This document shows positions 35,348-43,935 of a stretch of DNA of 64,000 nt, piece by piece (the stretch's first letter is position 1; every line of letters begins with the position of its first letter). Source of the DNA: Anaeromicrobium sediminis (lineage in GTDB: Bacteria > Bacillota > Clostridia > Peptostreptococcales > Thermotaleaceae). The stretch is from NCBI RefSeq assembly GCF_002270055.1, contig NZ_NIBG01000003.1:168083-232082 (forward strand), given 5' to 3'. Both the position numbers and the translations under genes were made by a program. The notes below the pieces were generated by a model. It searched no databases. It worked only from the letters and a program-made list of their open reading frames with translations, and was not told the DNA's origin.

Positions 35348-37474
35348 ATGGAGCAGATAAGTTATCTTCCAGGAAGAGTAAGATATAAAATTCCAGATCT
35401 TTATGATAAATCTATAGGAAAGTTTATTAATGGATATATTGATAATTTATATGGAGTAAAACATAGTAAAGTAAATCATTATACATCTACTATACTGATT
35501 GTATATGATGCTGATAAAACAAGTAATTTATCAATACAAAGAAATATTAAAAATGCAATAGGTTTAGCAGTTAGAAATGAGCATAATTTATTAAATAAGT
35601 ATGATAATCATGCTAATGCAATAGAAAATAGAAGTAAATCTAAAAAAAAGCTTTTAATATATGGATCACTTTACATATTATTCAAACTGAAAAAATCATT
35701 ATTAGGAAGAGCTGTATTTAGTAGAAATATAAGATTATTATTTGCTGCTTCTGCTATTACTATTATTGGAGGATATCCATTATTAAGAAGACCAGTTAAA
35801 CATTTATCCAAAAAAATTCCTAAAATATCAGATTTAATTCTAAGATTAACTATTATATCTTTGATTTTTTTAAGAGAAGATGGAATAGGATGTTTGATTT
35901 TAGGACTTAAGTCATTAAATGATTATATAAAATATAGTGCAGATGTTGAATGTTATAGATTATTAAATAAAAGTATGAGAAAAGGTACAGGAATGGCATG
36001 CATTAAAGATTCTGAGGGGAATGAGTTGCTTGTACCTGTTGATTATCTACGTGTAGATGATGTTATTTCTATTCACAAAGGTGAAATTTCACCTGTAGAA
36101 GGAATTGTAGTAGAAGGAAAAGGGATAATAAACAATTTATACACTACGGGACAAACCCTAGTCACACACGTAGATGATGGGGATAGAATATATGAGGGTA
36201 GCATAGTAGTATCTGGAGAATTAAAAATAAGAGTAATAAATTTACCTAAATTCTCTAGTAAAATAGATACTTCTATAAATAGTTTAAATATCTATGAAAG
36301 TGTAACTAAATATCAAGAAAAGATTAGTAAAATAGCTGTAGGACTGTCTATTATAAATTATTGTATAACGGGAAGCCTATTGAATGCATTTTCAGTAGTT
36401 CTTTTACTATGTCCATCTTCATCAGAAGTTGCGATGAGTATAGGAGTAAAGAGATACTTATCTTTACTAGCTAAGAATAACATATATTTAAGAAATCCAA
36501 ATACATTCGAAAAACTGTTGCATATTGATCATGTACTATTTGATAAAACGGGTACATTAACATATGGCAGAATGAAAATTATAGATGTAGAGACTTTTGA
36601 TAAAAGATACTCTAAAAATGAGCTTCTTAAAATATGCGCTGCATGTGAAGTAAATCACTACCATCCAATTTCTATAACTATTCAAGAAGAAACAGGAAAA
36701 GACTATGATTTAAGAAAATTAGAAAGCTCTGCGTTATTACCTTCTAAAGGAATAGAAGCTGTTTATGATAATCAGAGAGTAATTATTGGTAATAAAGAAC
36801 TTATGGAAGAAAATACAATTAACATATCAAAATATTTAAATTTGTATATTGAGTATGAGGAAAAATTGTTTACGCCTATATTTATAAGTATTGATAATAA
36901 ATTAAGGGGTATGATTGTACTTAAAGATACATTAAGAGAAGAGTCATATGAATTAATAGACAAATTAAAAGAAACAAATATTAAAAATATTTCTATATTA
37001 AGTGGAGATACATATTCTAAAAATTATGATGTTGCTTCAAAACTAGGAATCGAAAATATATATAGCAATTGTACAAATGAAAATAAATTAGAGATTATAT
37101 CAAAGCATAAAATAGCTAACAAGGTTATGATGGTGGGGGATGGGATAAATGATATAACTGCAATGAATAAAGCTGATATAAGTGTATGTCTTGGAAATTC
37201 AAGCTGCGATAATATAAAATATCATTCTGATTGTATTATATTTGAAGATGACATAAGTAAATTATATGATTTTATATCATTAACTGAGAAGTCATATAAG
37301 ATAATAACTCAAAACATTAATATTTCAAAATTATATAATATGACAACTGGAGCATTAGCATTCTTTATGCCTATAAATCCATTTACTGCTAAATTTCTTA
37401 ATTCATTAGGTACAGTTATGACACTACTATTGAACAAGCGAATAAAAAATTTAGATTCTGATAAAAACAGATAG
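35348..37474 (+). CDS. P1B-like P-type ATPase with HMA2 domain, CPS membrane motif and TGQ actuator motif
   Basis: 708 residues, ATG at 35348 after AGAGGTG. An N-terminal HMA2-like domain has LPGRVRYKI. The transmembrane metal motif is LLCPSSSE (CPS rather than CPC), the phosphorylation site DKTGTLTYG is intact, HYHPIS matches the HP motif, and GDGINDITA is present. The actuator reads YTTGQTL (codon CAA), where TGE is normal, so the dephosphorylation Glu is Gln. It resembles the P1B-6 group used by ferrosomes in layout. Together with 33678 it may load or export a metal. Confidence 0.8.
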   Translation: MEQISYLPGRVRYKIPDLYDKSIGKFINGYIDNLYGVKHSKVNHYTSTILIVYDADKTSNLSIQRNIKNAIGLAVRNEHNLLNKYDNHANAIENRSKSKKKLLIYGSLYILFKLKKSLLGRAVFSRNIRLLFAASAITIIGGYPLLRRPVKHLSKKIPKISDLILRLTIISLIFLREDGIGCLILGLKSLNDYIKYSADVECYRLLNKSMRKGTGMACIKDSEGNELLVPVDYLRVDDVISIHKGEISPVEGIVVEGKGIINNLYTTGQTLVTHVDDGDRIYEGSIVVSGELKIRVINLPKFSSKIDTSINSLNIYESVTKYQEKISKIAVGLSIINYCITGSLLNAFSVVLLLCPSSSEVAMSIGVKRYLSLLAKNNIYLRNPNTFEKLLHIDHVLFDKTGTLTYGRMKIIDVETFDKRYSKNELLKICAACEVNHYHPISITIQEETGKDYDLRKLESSALLPSKGIEAVYDNQRVIIGNKELMEENTINISKYLNLYIEYEEKLFTPIFISIDNKLRGMIVLKDTLREESYELIDKLKETNIKNISILSGDTYSKNYDVASKLGIENIYSNCTNENKLEIISKHKIANKVMMVGDGINDITAMNKADISVCLGNSSCDNIKYHSDCIIFEDDISKLYDFISLTEKSYKIITQNINISKLYNMTTGALAFFMPINPFTAKFLNSLGTVMTLLLNKRIKNLDSDKNR

Positions 37475-37586
37475 TTATACTATATTTGAATATGAAAGAG
37501 GCAATGAAGACAAATAATTCACTGATTGAAATAGAAGGAATTGCTAAACTATAAGGTGATATAGCTAAACAGTAGCTTAGAACTGA

Positions 37587-37630
37587 AATAACCTGTATTT
37601 ACGATTGAGTAATATACAGGTTATTTATTT
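37587..37630 (+). terminator. Rho-independent terminator
   Basis: AATAACCTGTAT pairs with ATACAGGTTATT around a 15-nt loop, followed by TATTTT. It lies after the ATPase gene; no gene was seen in 37475-37821. Confidence 0.75.
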
Positions 37631-37821
37631 TATTATATATGCTGTTGGAAGCCTTCTTCTAAATAGATGGATTTGAAATAGATAAGGAATAGTTATGGAG
37701 AGTTTAATATTTTAATTTCATGATAGGCTTAAGTGAAAACTATGGAAATAAGGGTCCTTCTTAAAAGGAAGTTGTTTTGATATAATATATTGATAATAGA
37801 ATCATATAGGAGTGACGGATA

Positions 37822-38268
37822 GTGGAAAATCATTCAATAACTATGTATTTATCTACCATTGAAAGAGATTATAATTATTATATTAATAAAAAATTAAAAC
37901 AATATAATTTAGGGAAGCATGATATAAGGGTTCTGAAAGTAATTAATGCCAATAAAGGATTAAGTCAAAATTACATATGTACTATTCTTAAAGAAGATAA
38001 AATAACAGTTAATAAATCTGTAAAAAATTTAATTTTACAAGGCTATGTAGAAAAAATTAAAGATTGTGAAGATAAAAGAATAACAAGATTATATATTACG
38101 GAGGAAGGTAGAGTTAATAGAAAAAAAATTTTAAACATTTTAAAAGAAGTAAATGATATTTTTTTCAGAGGATTTTCAGAAGAAAATAAAGAAAAGATTT
38201 TAGAATTACTAAGAGAAATGTCTGAAAATATCCATAAGGAAGTTGTAAGACTAAAAGATGAAAAATAA
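37822..38268 (+). CDS. MarR-family transcriptional regulator
   Basis: 148 residues from GTG 37822 after TAGGAGTG. The winged-helix runs through VLKVINANKGLSQNYICTIL, the recognition helix KITVNKSVKNLILQGYV, and the wing DCEDKRITRLYITEEGR (about residues 80-98). Its effector is unknown. It precedes two overlapping Fe-S oxidoreductase genes in the same direction, though a hairpin terminator stands between, so they may be its target rather than its operon partners. Confidence 0.87.
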   Translation: MENHSITMYLSTIERDYNYYINKKLKQYNLGKHDIRVLKVINANKGLSQNYICTILKEDKITVNKSVKNLILQGYVEKIKDCEDKRITRLYITEEGRVNRKKILNILKEVNDIFFRGFSEENKEKILELLREMSENIHKEVVRLKDEK

Positions 38269-38275
38269 AATTATT

Positions 38276-38317
38276 AAATAGCAATGTAGATTCCTAGAGG
38301 AATGCATTGCTATTTTT
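38276..38317 (+). terminator. Rho-independent terminator after MarR
   Basis: AAATAGCAATG pairs with CATTGCTATTT around an 18-nt loop, ending in a T-run. Confidence 0.8.
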
Positions 38318-38423
38318 ATGGCAACATAGTTGCAAAATGAAACTATATACGATAAAATAAAGTTGAAAAATGAAACTAATTGATAGATATATGTATTTTG
38401 ATTTAAAAAAATGGGGTGAAATA

Positions 38424-39587
38424 ATGAATATGCCAAAGTATGATGATTTGGTAAAAGCTTGGAAAAGTGAAAAAAAACAGATGATTGAACAAACATCAGA
38501 AGATAGAATATATAGATGGAATCCTGATTGTATGTACAAGATTTATGAAAATACAGGCAAAGTTATTACAGATAATAACCCTTATGTGAATTTAGCTGAC
38601 ATTGAAGAATTTGATCTTGTTATAGAAAATGAACCTTATCCAGTTGCTCCCCCGCCTATGAGCAAAGGGAAGAGTAAAAAGAAGAGTAGAGGTGCTAAAT
38701 TTTTTGGAGTGATGCATAAAGAGATAACTGGAGATCCAATGTACTATATGAAGGATCAAATGATTTCTATGGAAAGAATCAACAATGAAGCAAAAGGTAT
38801 CAATATACCTGAGCCTAATGAAGAAAAAGAAAAAGATTTATTTAAACTGAAAAAGGAAATTTTTGAATATGCAAAGAGTTTAGGGTTTGCAAGTGTTGGT
38901 GTAACAAAAGTAGATAGAAGATATGTTTCAATGGGCGTTGATGATGAAGTAATATTTGATACCATGATACTCCTAGGATATGAAATGCCTAAAGATGTGA
39001 TGGAACATTACCCAAATCCTAAAGGTGAATTGGGAGCTTTTGGAGCTTATACTGGATGTGCACGAAATGTACATAAAGTAGCTGATTTTATTAGATTAAA
39101 GGGATATGATTGTCGAGCAAGAGGTTGGGACGGTTCTATAAAATATCCACCACATGCAGTAAATGCTGGGTTAGGGAATTATTCAACTTATGGAGTTTGT
39201 GTAACTCCAGAGGCAGGAACAAGATTAAAATACTGTTCTGTTTTAATAGATGCAGAGCTTCCATTGGATCAACCTAAAGATTTCAACATTGAGGAATTCT
39301 GCTCAAGATGTAGAATGTGTCAAAAATCTTGTCCATCCCATTCAATACCAAAAGAAGAGAAGAAATATAAAGGGGCCATAAAACGTCAAACACGTTTTTC
39401 AACCTGTCTTGAACTAATGACAACAGCAAAAGAATGTTTAAAGTGTGTAAGAGTATGTCCTTTTAGTATGATCGGATATGACCAGTGCATGGAATCATTA
39501 CCTCAATACTATATGTACAATTTAGAAGGAGATGAACTTAATAAAGAGTACTTAGTATCCCAAAAAGAAGGTGAACATAATGAATAA
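38424..39587 (+). CDS. Epoxyqueuosine reductase/reductive dehalogenase-like 4Fe-4S protein
   Basis: 387 residues from ATG 38424 after GGGGTGAAAT. The C-terminal third carries two 4Fe-4S motifs, CSRCRMCQKSCPSHSIP (about residues 292-309) and CLKCVRVCPFSM (about 336-347). The middle (FASVGVTK, GYDCRARGWDGS) resembles the cobalamin-binding fold of QueG and reductive dehalogenases. No Tat signal is visible, so it is probably cytosolic. It overlaps the next gene by 8 nt, so the pair is coupled and may pass electrons between NAD(P)H and an unknown substrate. Confidence 0.82.
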   Translation: MNMPKYDDLVKAWKSEKKQMIEQTSEDRIYRWNPDCMYKIYENTGKVITDNNPYVNLADIEEFDLVIENEPYPVAPPPMSKGKSKKKSRGAKFFGVMHKEITGDPMYYMKDQMISMERINNEAKGINIPEPNEEKEKDLFKLKKEIFEYAKSLGFASVGVTKVDRRYVSMGVDDEVIFDTMILLGYEMPKDVMEHYPNPKGELGAFGAYTGCARNVHKVADFIRLKGYDCRARGWDGSIKYPPHAVNAGLGNYSTYGVCVTPEAGTRLKYCSVLIDAELPLDQPKDFNIEEFCSRCRMCQKSCPSHSIPKEEKKYKGAIKRQTRFSTCLELMTTAKECLKCVRVCPFSMIGYDQCMESLPQYYMYNLEGDELNKEYLVSQKEGEHNE

Positions 39588-41526
39588 AATAATTAACATA
39601 TTGGGAGATGTTAATAAAAAGGGTAAGTTTCAAATTCCCACTCATAAAATAATAAAAGACATTTTAAAAGAGTATTCAGGAGGAATGAAAAATAGTAGAA
39701 AAGTTAAATTAGTTCAAGTCGGAGGACCATTAGGAGTATGCATAAAAGGAAAAGAGCTAAATAAGAAGTTAAGTGATTATGAAGAGTATATGACTGGAAA
39801 TATGATTACATTTTTTAGTGACCTTTTATGCCCAGTAGATTATTTAAGATTTCTAACTAGATTTATGATTAGAGAACTTCGTATTGATAATGAACATATT
39901 AGAAAATTAAATGAATTATTAGAAAATATAGCTCAAGGTAAAGGTACAAAATTTGATTTTGAAGAATTAATTAATGAAGTAAATAAAGAAGGCAAAACTA
40001 ATGCAGAAGATTTACTTCATAAAATATTTATATATATAACTTCTGAATTTAAAAGTGAATTTATGGAACATATAATAGATAGAAAATGTAAAAATGGTAT
40101 ATGTAGAGGATTGATGGTAGCCCAGTGTATGAATGCATGTCCTGCTGAAGTTTATATTCCAGGATATATTGAACTTATGAAGGATGATAAGGTGGAAGAA
40201 GCTTATAATTTAATGAGAAAAAATAATCCCCTTTCATTTGTATGTGGTAAAGTATGTGCTCGTCCATGTGAAGATAGATGCAGAAGAGGAGAAATTGAAA
40301 GTACAGTAGGAGTTAGAGCATTAAAGACATATGCATGTGATATGACATTGAAAATAGGAGAGTATAAAGAAGATAAATTAGATAGTAAGGGTAAAAAAGT
40401 AGCTATTATTGGATCTGGTCCAGCAGGACTTACAGCCGCATATTATCTAGCAAAAACAGGATATGAAGTAGTTATTTATGAAGCAGCTAAAGTTGTGGGT
40501 GGAATGCTTGCTATGGGAATTCCAGAGTATAGATTACCTCAAGAAATTATAGATAAAGAGATTAAGTTGATTAAAGGTTTAGGAGTAAAAATTAAAACTA
40601 ATACGAGGGTTGGAGTAGATATTACTCTTAAAAGATTAAGAGTAATATTTGATTCAGTACTTTTGGCAACAGGGTGCCACATAGGTAATAAATTTGGTCC
40701 TGAAGCTCCAGAAATAGAAACAGCAGTGGATTTATTAAGAGAAGTAAAAGTACAAGGAAGAAGAGAAATTGGAGAAAATGTATTAGTAATCGGTGGTGGA
40801 GATGTAGCCATGGATGCTGCTAGAACTTCTATTAGACTTGGAGCTAAAAAAGTAATGGTAGCTTCCCTTGAAACATTTGATACAATGCCAGCAAGTGATG
40901 AAGAAAAATATGGATCAGTAGAAGAAGGTGTTCAATTTATCAGTGGATATGGAACAAAAGATATACATGTGGAAAATGGGAAATTAAGAGGAATAACTTT
41001 AAAGAGGTGTTTATCAATATTTGATGATGAAGGAAGATTTAGCCCAGTATATGATGAAGATGATGTTAAAACATTTGAAATAGACAGTCTAATATTAGCA
41101 ATAGGACAAAGACCAGACAATAGTTATTTAGATGAAGATATTGAACTTAATGAAAGAGGATATATAAAAGTAAATCCATATACATTTGAAACAAATGTAG
41201 AAGGAGTATTTGCAGCAGGAGATATGTACACACCAGGTATAGCTATAAAAGCCATAGCTGAAGGTAAAAAAGCGGCAGTATCTATAGATAAATATTTAGG
41301 TGGAAAAGGGTTATATTTAGGTGAAGAAATAGAAATACCTGAGAAACCATTAAATTGTACCATTTGGGATATTGAAAAAACTAACGAAAAACATATAAAT
41401 CCTTTAGAAAGAAAAGGAAACTTTAATGTAGTATCTAGAGTATATACAGAAGACGAGGCAAAACAAGAAGCTTCTAGATGTATGAGATGTGATAGGAACT
41501 CTAGAAAACTGCTATATTTAAAATGA
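39580..41526 (+). CDS. FAD/NAD(P)-binding oxidoreductase (GltD-like) with degenerate NuoF-type N-terminus
   Basis: 648 residues from ATG 39580. The first 110 residues (KLVQVGGPLGVCI, FLTRFMIRELRID) resemble the C-terminal end of NuoF/HndC, but the SCGKCTPCREG cluster ligands are missing. Next comes an Fe-S domain of the GltD/DPYD type (CMNACPAEVYIPGY; CGKVCARPCEDRCRRGE), then FAD (AIIGSGPAGLTAAYYLAK, near residue 273) and NAD(P) (VIGGGDVAMDAART) motifs and a late GVFAAGD. The last cysteines (CMRCDR) end the protein. Likely the NAD(P)H-oxidising partner of the upstream protein. Confidence 0.85.
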   Translation: MNKIINILGDVNKKGKFQIPTHKIIKDILKEYSGGMKNSRKVKLVQVGGPLGVCIKGKELNKKLSDYEEYMTGNMITFFSDLLCPVDYLRFLTRFMIRELRIDNEHIRKLNELLENIAQGKGTKFDFEELINEVNKEGKTNAEDLLHKIFIYITSEFKSEFMEHIIDRKCKNGICRGLMVAQCMNACPAEVYIPGYIELMKDDKVEEAYNLMRKNNPLSFVCGKVCARPCEDRCRRGEIESTVGVRALKTYACDMTLKIGEYKEDKLDSKGKKVAIIGSGPAGLTAAYYLAKTGYEVVIYEAAKVVGGMLAMGIPEYRLPQEIIDKEIKLIKGLGVKIKTNTRVGVDITLKRLRVIFDSVLLATGCHIGNKFGPEAPEIETAVDLLREVKVQGRREIGENVLVIGGGDVAMDAARTSIRLGAKKVMVASLETFDTMPASDEEKYGSVEEGVQFISGYGTKDIHVENGKLRGITLKRCLSIFDDEGRFSPVYDEDDVKTFEIDSLILAIGQRPDNSYLDEDIELNERGYIKVNPYTFETNVEGVFAAGDMYTPGIAIKAIAEGKKAAVSIDKYLGGKGLYLGEEIEIPEKPLNCTIWDIEKTNEKHINPLERKGNFNVVSRVYTEDEAKQEASRCMRCDRNSRKLLYLK

Positions 41527-41652
41527 TTTTAAAGAATGGTTCAGCTCTTAATAAAAAGGGCATGGACCATTTTTGTTATTCATTAGAAAAATAAGATTGG
41601 AAAATGAAATAATTAAATCCTAAACAATGTAGTTTTAACTATATTTTAATAG

Positions 41653-42003
41653 CATATTAAGAAAATCAATGACACCTACGGTCATCAAGTAGATGATCAA
41701 GTGATAATTAAAATTTCAAAGTTGTTGACTGATATTTGTCGTGAAACTGACTATGTGGGACGTTATGGTGGTGAAGAATTTCTTGTAGTACTTACAGATA
41801 ATAATGAGGATGGTGCAAAAAATTTCAGCGAACGATTTCGCAGAGAAGTTGAAAATTTGGACTTTGGGTTACCTACTCAAGTTACCGTGAGTGGTGGAGT
41901 GAAAACATATGAAAACGAGTCTGCAGAAGAAATGATAAAACTGGCTGATGGGGCTTTATATGAAGCTAAGGAAAGAGGTAGAAATTGTATTATTAGTGCC
42001 TGA
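41653..42003 (+). pseudogene. 3' fragment of a GGDEF diguanylate cyclase
   Basis: The frame reads HIKKINDTYGHQV, YVGRYGGEEFLVVL and ALYEAKERGRNCI, nearly identical to the last 115 residues of the intact cyclase at 46492-47682. A stop codon (41650-41652) precedes it and the N-terminal membrane part is missing. The GGEEF active motif survives, but without a start or its upstream half-site the fragment is unlikely to function. Segmental duplication is inferred because the downstream terminator is copied too. Confidence 0.8.
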
Positions 42004-42027
42004 ATCAATTAAATAGAGACTACTATT

Positions 42028-42052
42028 AACCACTCTGCTGTGCAGAGTGGTT
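42028..42052 (+). terminator. Terminator copied with the GGDEF fragment
   Basis: AACCACTCTGC and GCAGAGTGGTT form a perfect stem around a 3-nt loop. A near copy follows the intact cyclase at 47698-47722. Confidence 0.75.
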
Positions 42053-42077
42053 AAGTGTTTTGGGATTTAGGATAAAT

Positions 42078-42120
42078 CGCGGTGAACCTTACCACAAATA
42101 AGTGAGTTTTTTTTGACAGG
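42078..42120 (+). repeat. Dispersed GGTGAACC-type repeat, copy a
   Basis: CGCGGTGAACCTTACCACAA then ATAAGTGAGTTTTTTTTGAC. It shares order and core with the copies at 46351, 47748, 52467, 56143 and 63504. The following 42121-42315 stretch holds no supportable gene. Confidence 0.6.
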
Positions 42121-42315
42121 GGTAGTGTGAGCCTCGCCTCTGCTTTCCAAAGTCCACCACTTTTCGGAAGAGAAGATTGTGGATTTTGTTGTACAAAAAA
42201 TGTTATGTACCAAGTAATGGGGCTTTTGTGATGAAATCATTTGTGGAGCATGAACTATCTCGAATTTGTGATGGTGAACTACACCATGAGTTCATATCCT
42301 ATGAAATATACTTGA

Positions 42316-42349
42316 ATTAAAGGCATCCCTTAATGAGATGGCCTTTAAT
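42316..42349. terminator. Hairpin terminator of the SnoaL-like gene
   Basis: ATTAAAGGCAT and ATGGCCTTTAAT pair with one bulge, just beyond the 3' end of the minus-strand gene. Confidence 0.65.
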
Positions 42350-42362
42350 CTACATGAGTTTG

Positions 42363-42854
42363 TTAGAAAGTTGGATTGCTATTATTTATACTTCCTCCTG
42401 TTACTAAGAACAACAGTCTTGAGAAAATATCAATTGGTTGGATTGCGTCCCAGTGCTCTACCAGTTTTCCATCTTTTAATCGAAATGTATCAGTAATAAT
42501 GAATCCTTTTTTCTCATTGCCCCTGTGCTTCGCCATCATTGTGGTATGGCTATGCAAGAGAATGAAATCACCATCAGCATATATTCGCTTCACATCAAAA
42601 GAATACTCAGGGAATCTCTTGGTCATTGTTTTCACATAGCCAATAACTCCTGACATTTCATTTGGTATAGCTCTGTTGTGTTGTGTGTACGAACCATTTC
42701 CATATTTTTTCATTGTGTAGTCAAAGTCATGTTCATTCATCAAATGTTGAAAAAAGTCCACGACGATCTTTGCATTTTCTGTTTCTTGTTCTGTCCAATG
42801 TTCTTGTAAATGTTTGTTGATATCAATTATTGGATATTTTTGTGATTGACTCAT
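42363..42854 (-). CDS. SnoaL-like / NTF2-fold protein
   Basis: 163 residues, ATG at 42854 after AGGAGGCTTATA. The cone-shaped NTF2 fold is suggested by ENAKIVVDFFQHLMNEHDFD, GVIGYVKTMTKRFPEYSFDV, HSHTTM and the C-terminal DTFRLKDGKLVEHWDAIQP, which is the hallmark of SnoaL-like proteins. Such proteins are small hydrolases, isomerases or binding proteins. Divergent from the TetR gene, with three related operators in the shared promoter region, so TetR probably controls both. Confidence 0.87.
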   Translation of the reverse strand: MSQSQKYPIIDINKHLQEHWTEQETENAKIVVDFFQHLMNEHDFDYTMKKYGNGSYTQHNRAIPNEMSGVIGYVKTMTKRFPEYSFDVKRIYADGDFILLHSHTTMMAKHRGNEKKGFIITDTFRLKDGKLVEHWDAIQPIDIFSRLLFLVTGGSINNSNPTF

Positions 42855-42911
42855 TATAAGCCTCCTATTTTCATTTATATTTTTTAGATTGATATTAAAC
42901 GTATCAATTAC

Positions 42912-42923
42912 TAGACCGCTCTA
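42912..42923. promoter_or_regulatory. TetR operator 1
   Basis: TAGACCGCTCTA followed by CTTATAT. It lies just ahead of the SnoaL-like gene on its promoter side. Confidence 0.6.
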
Positions 42924-42993
42924 CTTATATCGTGTAAAAATATAACCACTTCAGCTTATGATAAGTAAAATGGTAATACATCACTACGAATAT

Positions 42994-43005
42994 TAGACTG
43001 GTTTA
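42994..43005. promoter_or_regulatory. TetR operator 2
   Basis: TAGACTGGTTTA followed by the same CTTATAT flank, in the middle of the divergent promoter region. Confidence 0.6.
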
Positions 43006-43094
43006 CTTATATCTTAATTTATTTTTTATTCATTGTCAATGAGAATTGTATAGATTTTAATTGACAATTATCGAAAGAAGAAGTAGTATATAAG

Positions 43095-43106
43095 TAAACC
43101 GGTCTG
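43095..43106. promoter_or_regulatory. TetR operator 3
   Basis: TAAACCGGTCTG, in reverse orientation to copies 1 and 2, with ATATAAG as its flank, 21 nt ahead of the TetR start. Confidence 0.6.
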
Positions 43107-43126
43107 ATGTTTAGTTAGGAGGAAAT

Positions 43127-43702
43127 ATGTCAAAATACAATAGAGAGGAAATTTTGCAATCTGGTGTTGAAATTCTAACGATGAAGGGGTTTTCAGGGTT
43201 AGGCGTTCAGCACGTATTAAAAGCTTGCGGGATTCCTAAAGGATCCTTTTACAATTTTTTTGAAAACAAAGATACATTTGTTATCGAAGCAATAAAGCTT
43301 TACAACAGAAAAGTAAAATTCATTTTGGAACAGATAGATAATGATAGCACTCTGAATCCGATTGAGAAGATTACGAAGTATTATTCTATTGCGAATGATT
43401 TCTTTTTCAATAACGGAAACCTTAGAACATGTCCAATGATGAATATTGTTTCAGATGGTGTGGAAAATGAGGCCATTATCGAGTTAATTCATAGCAGTAT
43501 GGATATGCACAAAGGTTTCATAGCAAAATGGATTGACAGAGCAACGACCTTGGAACTCATCTCAAATCAAATGGATTCTGTTCGATTGACACATATGATT
43601 TATGATAACTATCATGGTGCAGTATTGAGGATGAAATATGAGAATTCAGAGTTGCCACTCAACAACTTCATTAGTAATGTACTACCATTTTACTTAAAGT
43701 AA
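43127..43702 (+). CDS. TetR-family transcriptional regulator (NemR-like)
   Basis: 191 residues, ATG at 43127 after TAGGAGGAA. The DNA-binding helices are plain: REEILQSGVEILTMKGFSGL, then VLKACGIPKGSFYNFFENKD. The ligand domain has RTCPMMNIVSD, with a Cys that could sense electrophiles as in NemR-type repressors (inference). Operators 1-3 lie upstream and operator 4 downstream before an iron-ADH and an OYE gene. A small TetR-run detoxification regulon is likely. Confidence 0.88.
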   Translation: MSKYNREEILQSGVEILTMKGFSGLGVQHVLKACGIPKGSFYNFFENKDTFVIEAIKLYNRKVKFILEQIDNDSTLNPIEKITKYYSIANDFFFNNGNLRTCPMMNIVSDGVENEAIIELIHSSMDMHKGFIAKWIDRATTLELISNQMDSVRLTHMIYDNYHGAVLRMKYENSELPLNNFISNVLPFYLK

Positions 43703-43728
43703 AGTGGTTGTATTTTCACAGTTTTAAG

Positions 43729-43740
43729 TAGACTGGTCTA
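43729..43740. promoter_or_regulatory. TetR operator 4
   Basis: TAGACTGGTCTA, between the TetR gene and the iron-ADH gene. The rest of 43741-43935 has no supportable gene. Confidence 0.6.
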
Positions 43741-43935
43741 AATAAACGTGAGTTTCGAAAAATATTACTTAAATGGTAGAAAAAAACAAGGCAGTTCTTT
43801 AAGGGAATCCGACTATTCGGTTTGCACATACTGATTTTTGGACCAATAATCGGATACTTTGCATAAGCCATGAACGGATTACTTTTCCAATAAAACTGTT
43901 ATATAACGAAAATAAACTAGAGAAAGGTTGATAGT

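Noticed and set aside
43741..43935. Possible short membrane or soluble frame between TetR and iron-ADH
   Set aside because: Frames are broken by stops and differ in content; no start signal and no family likeness.
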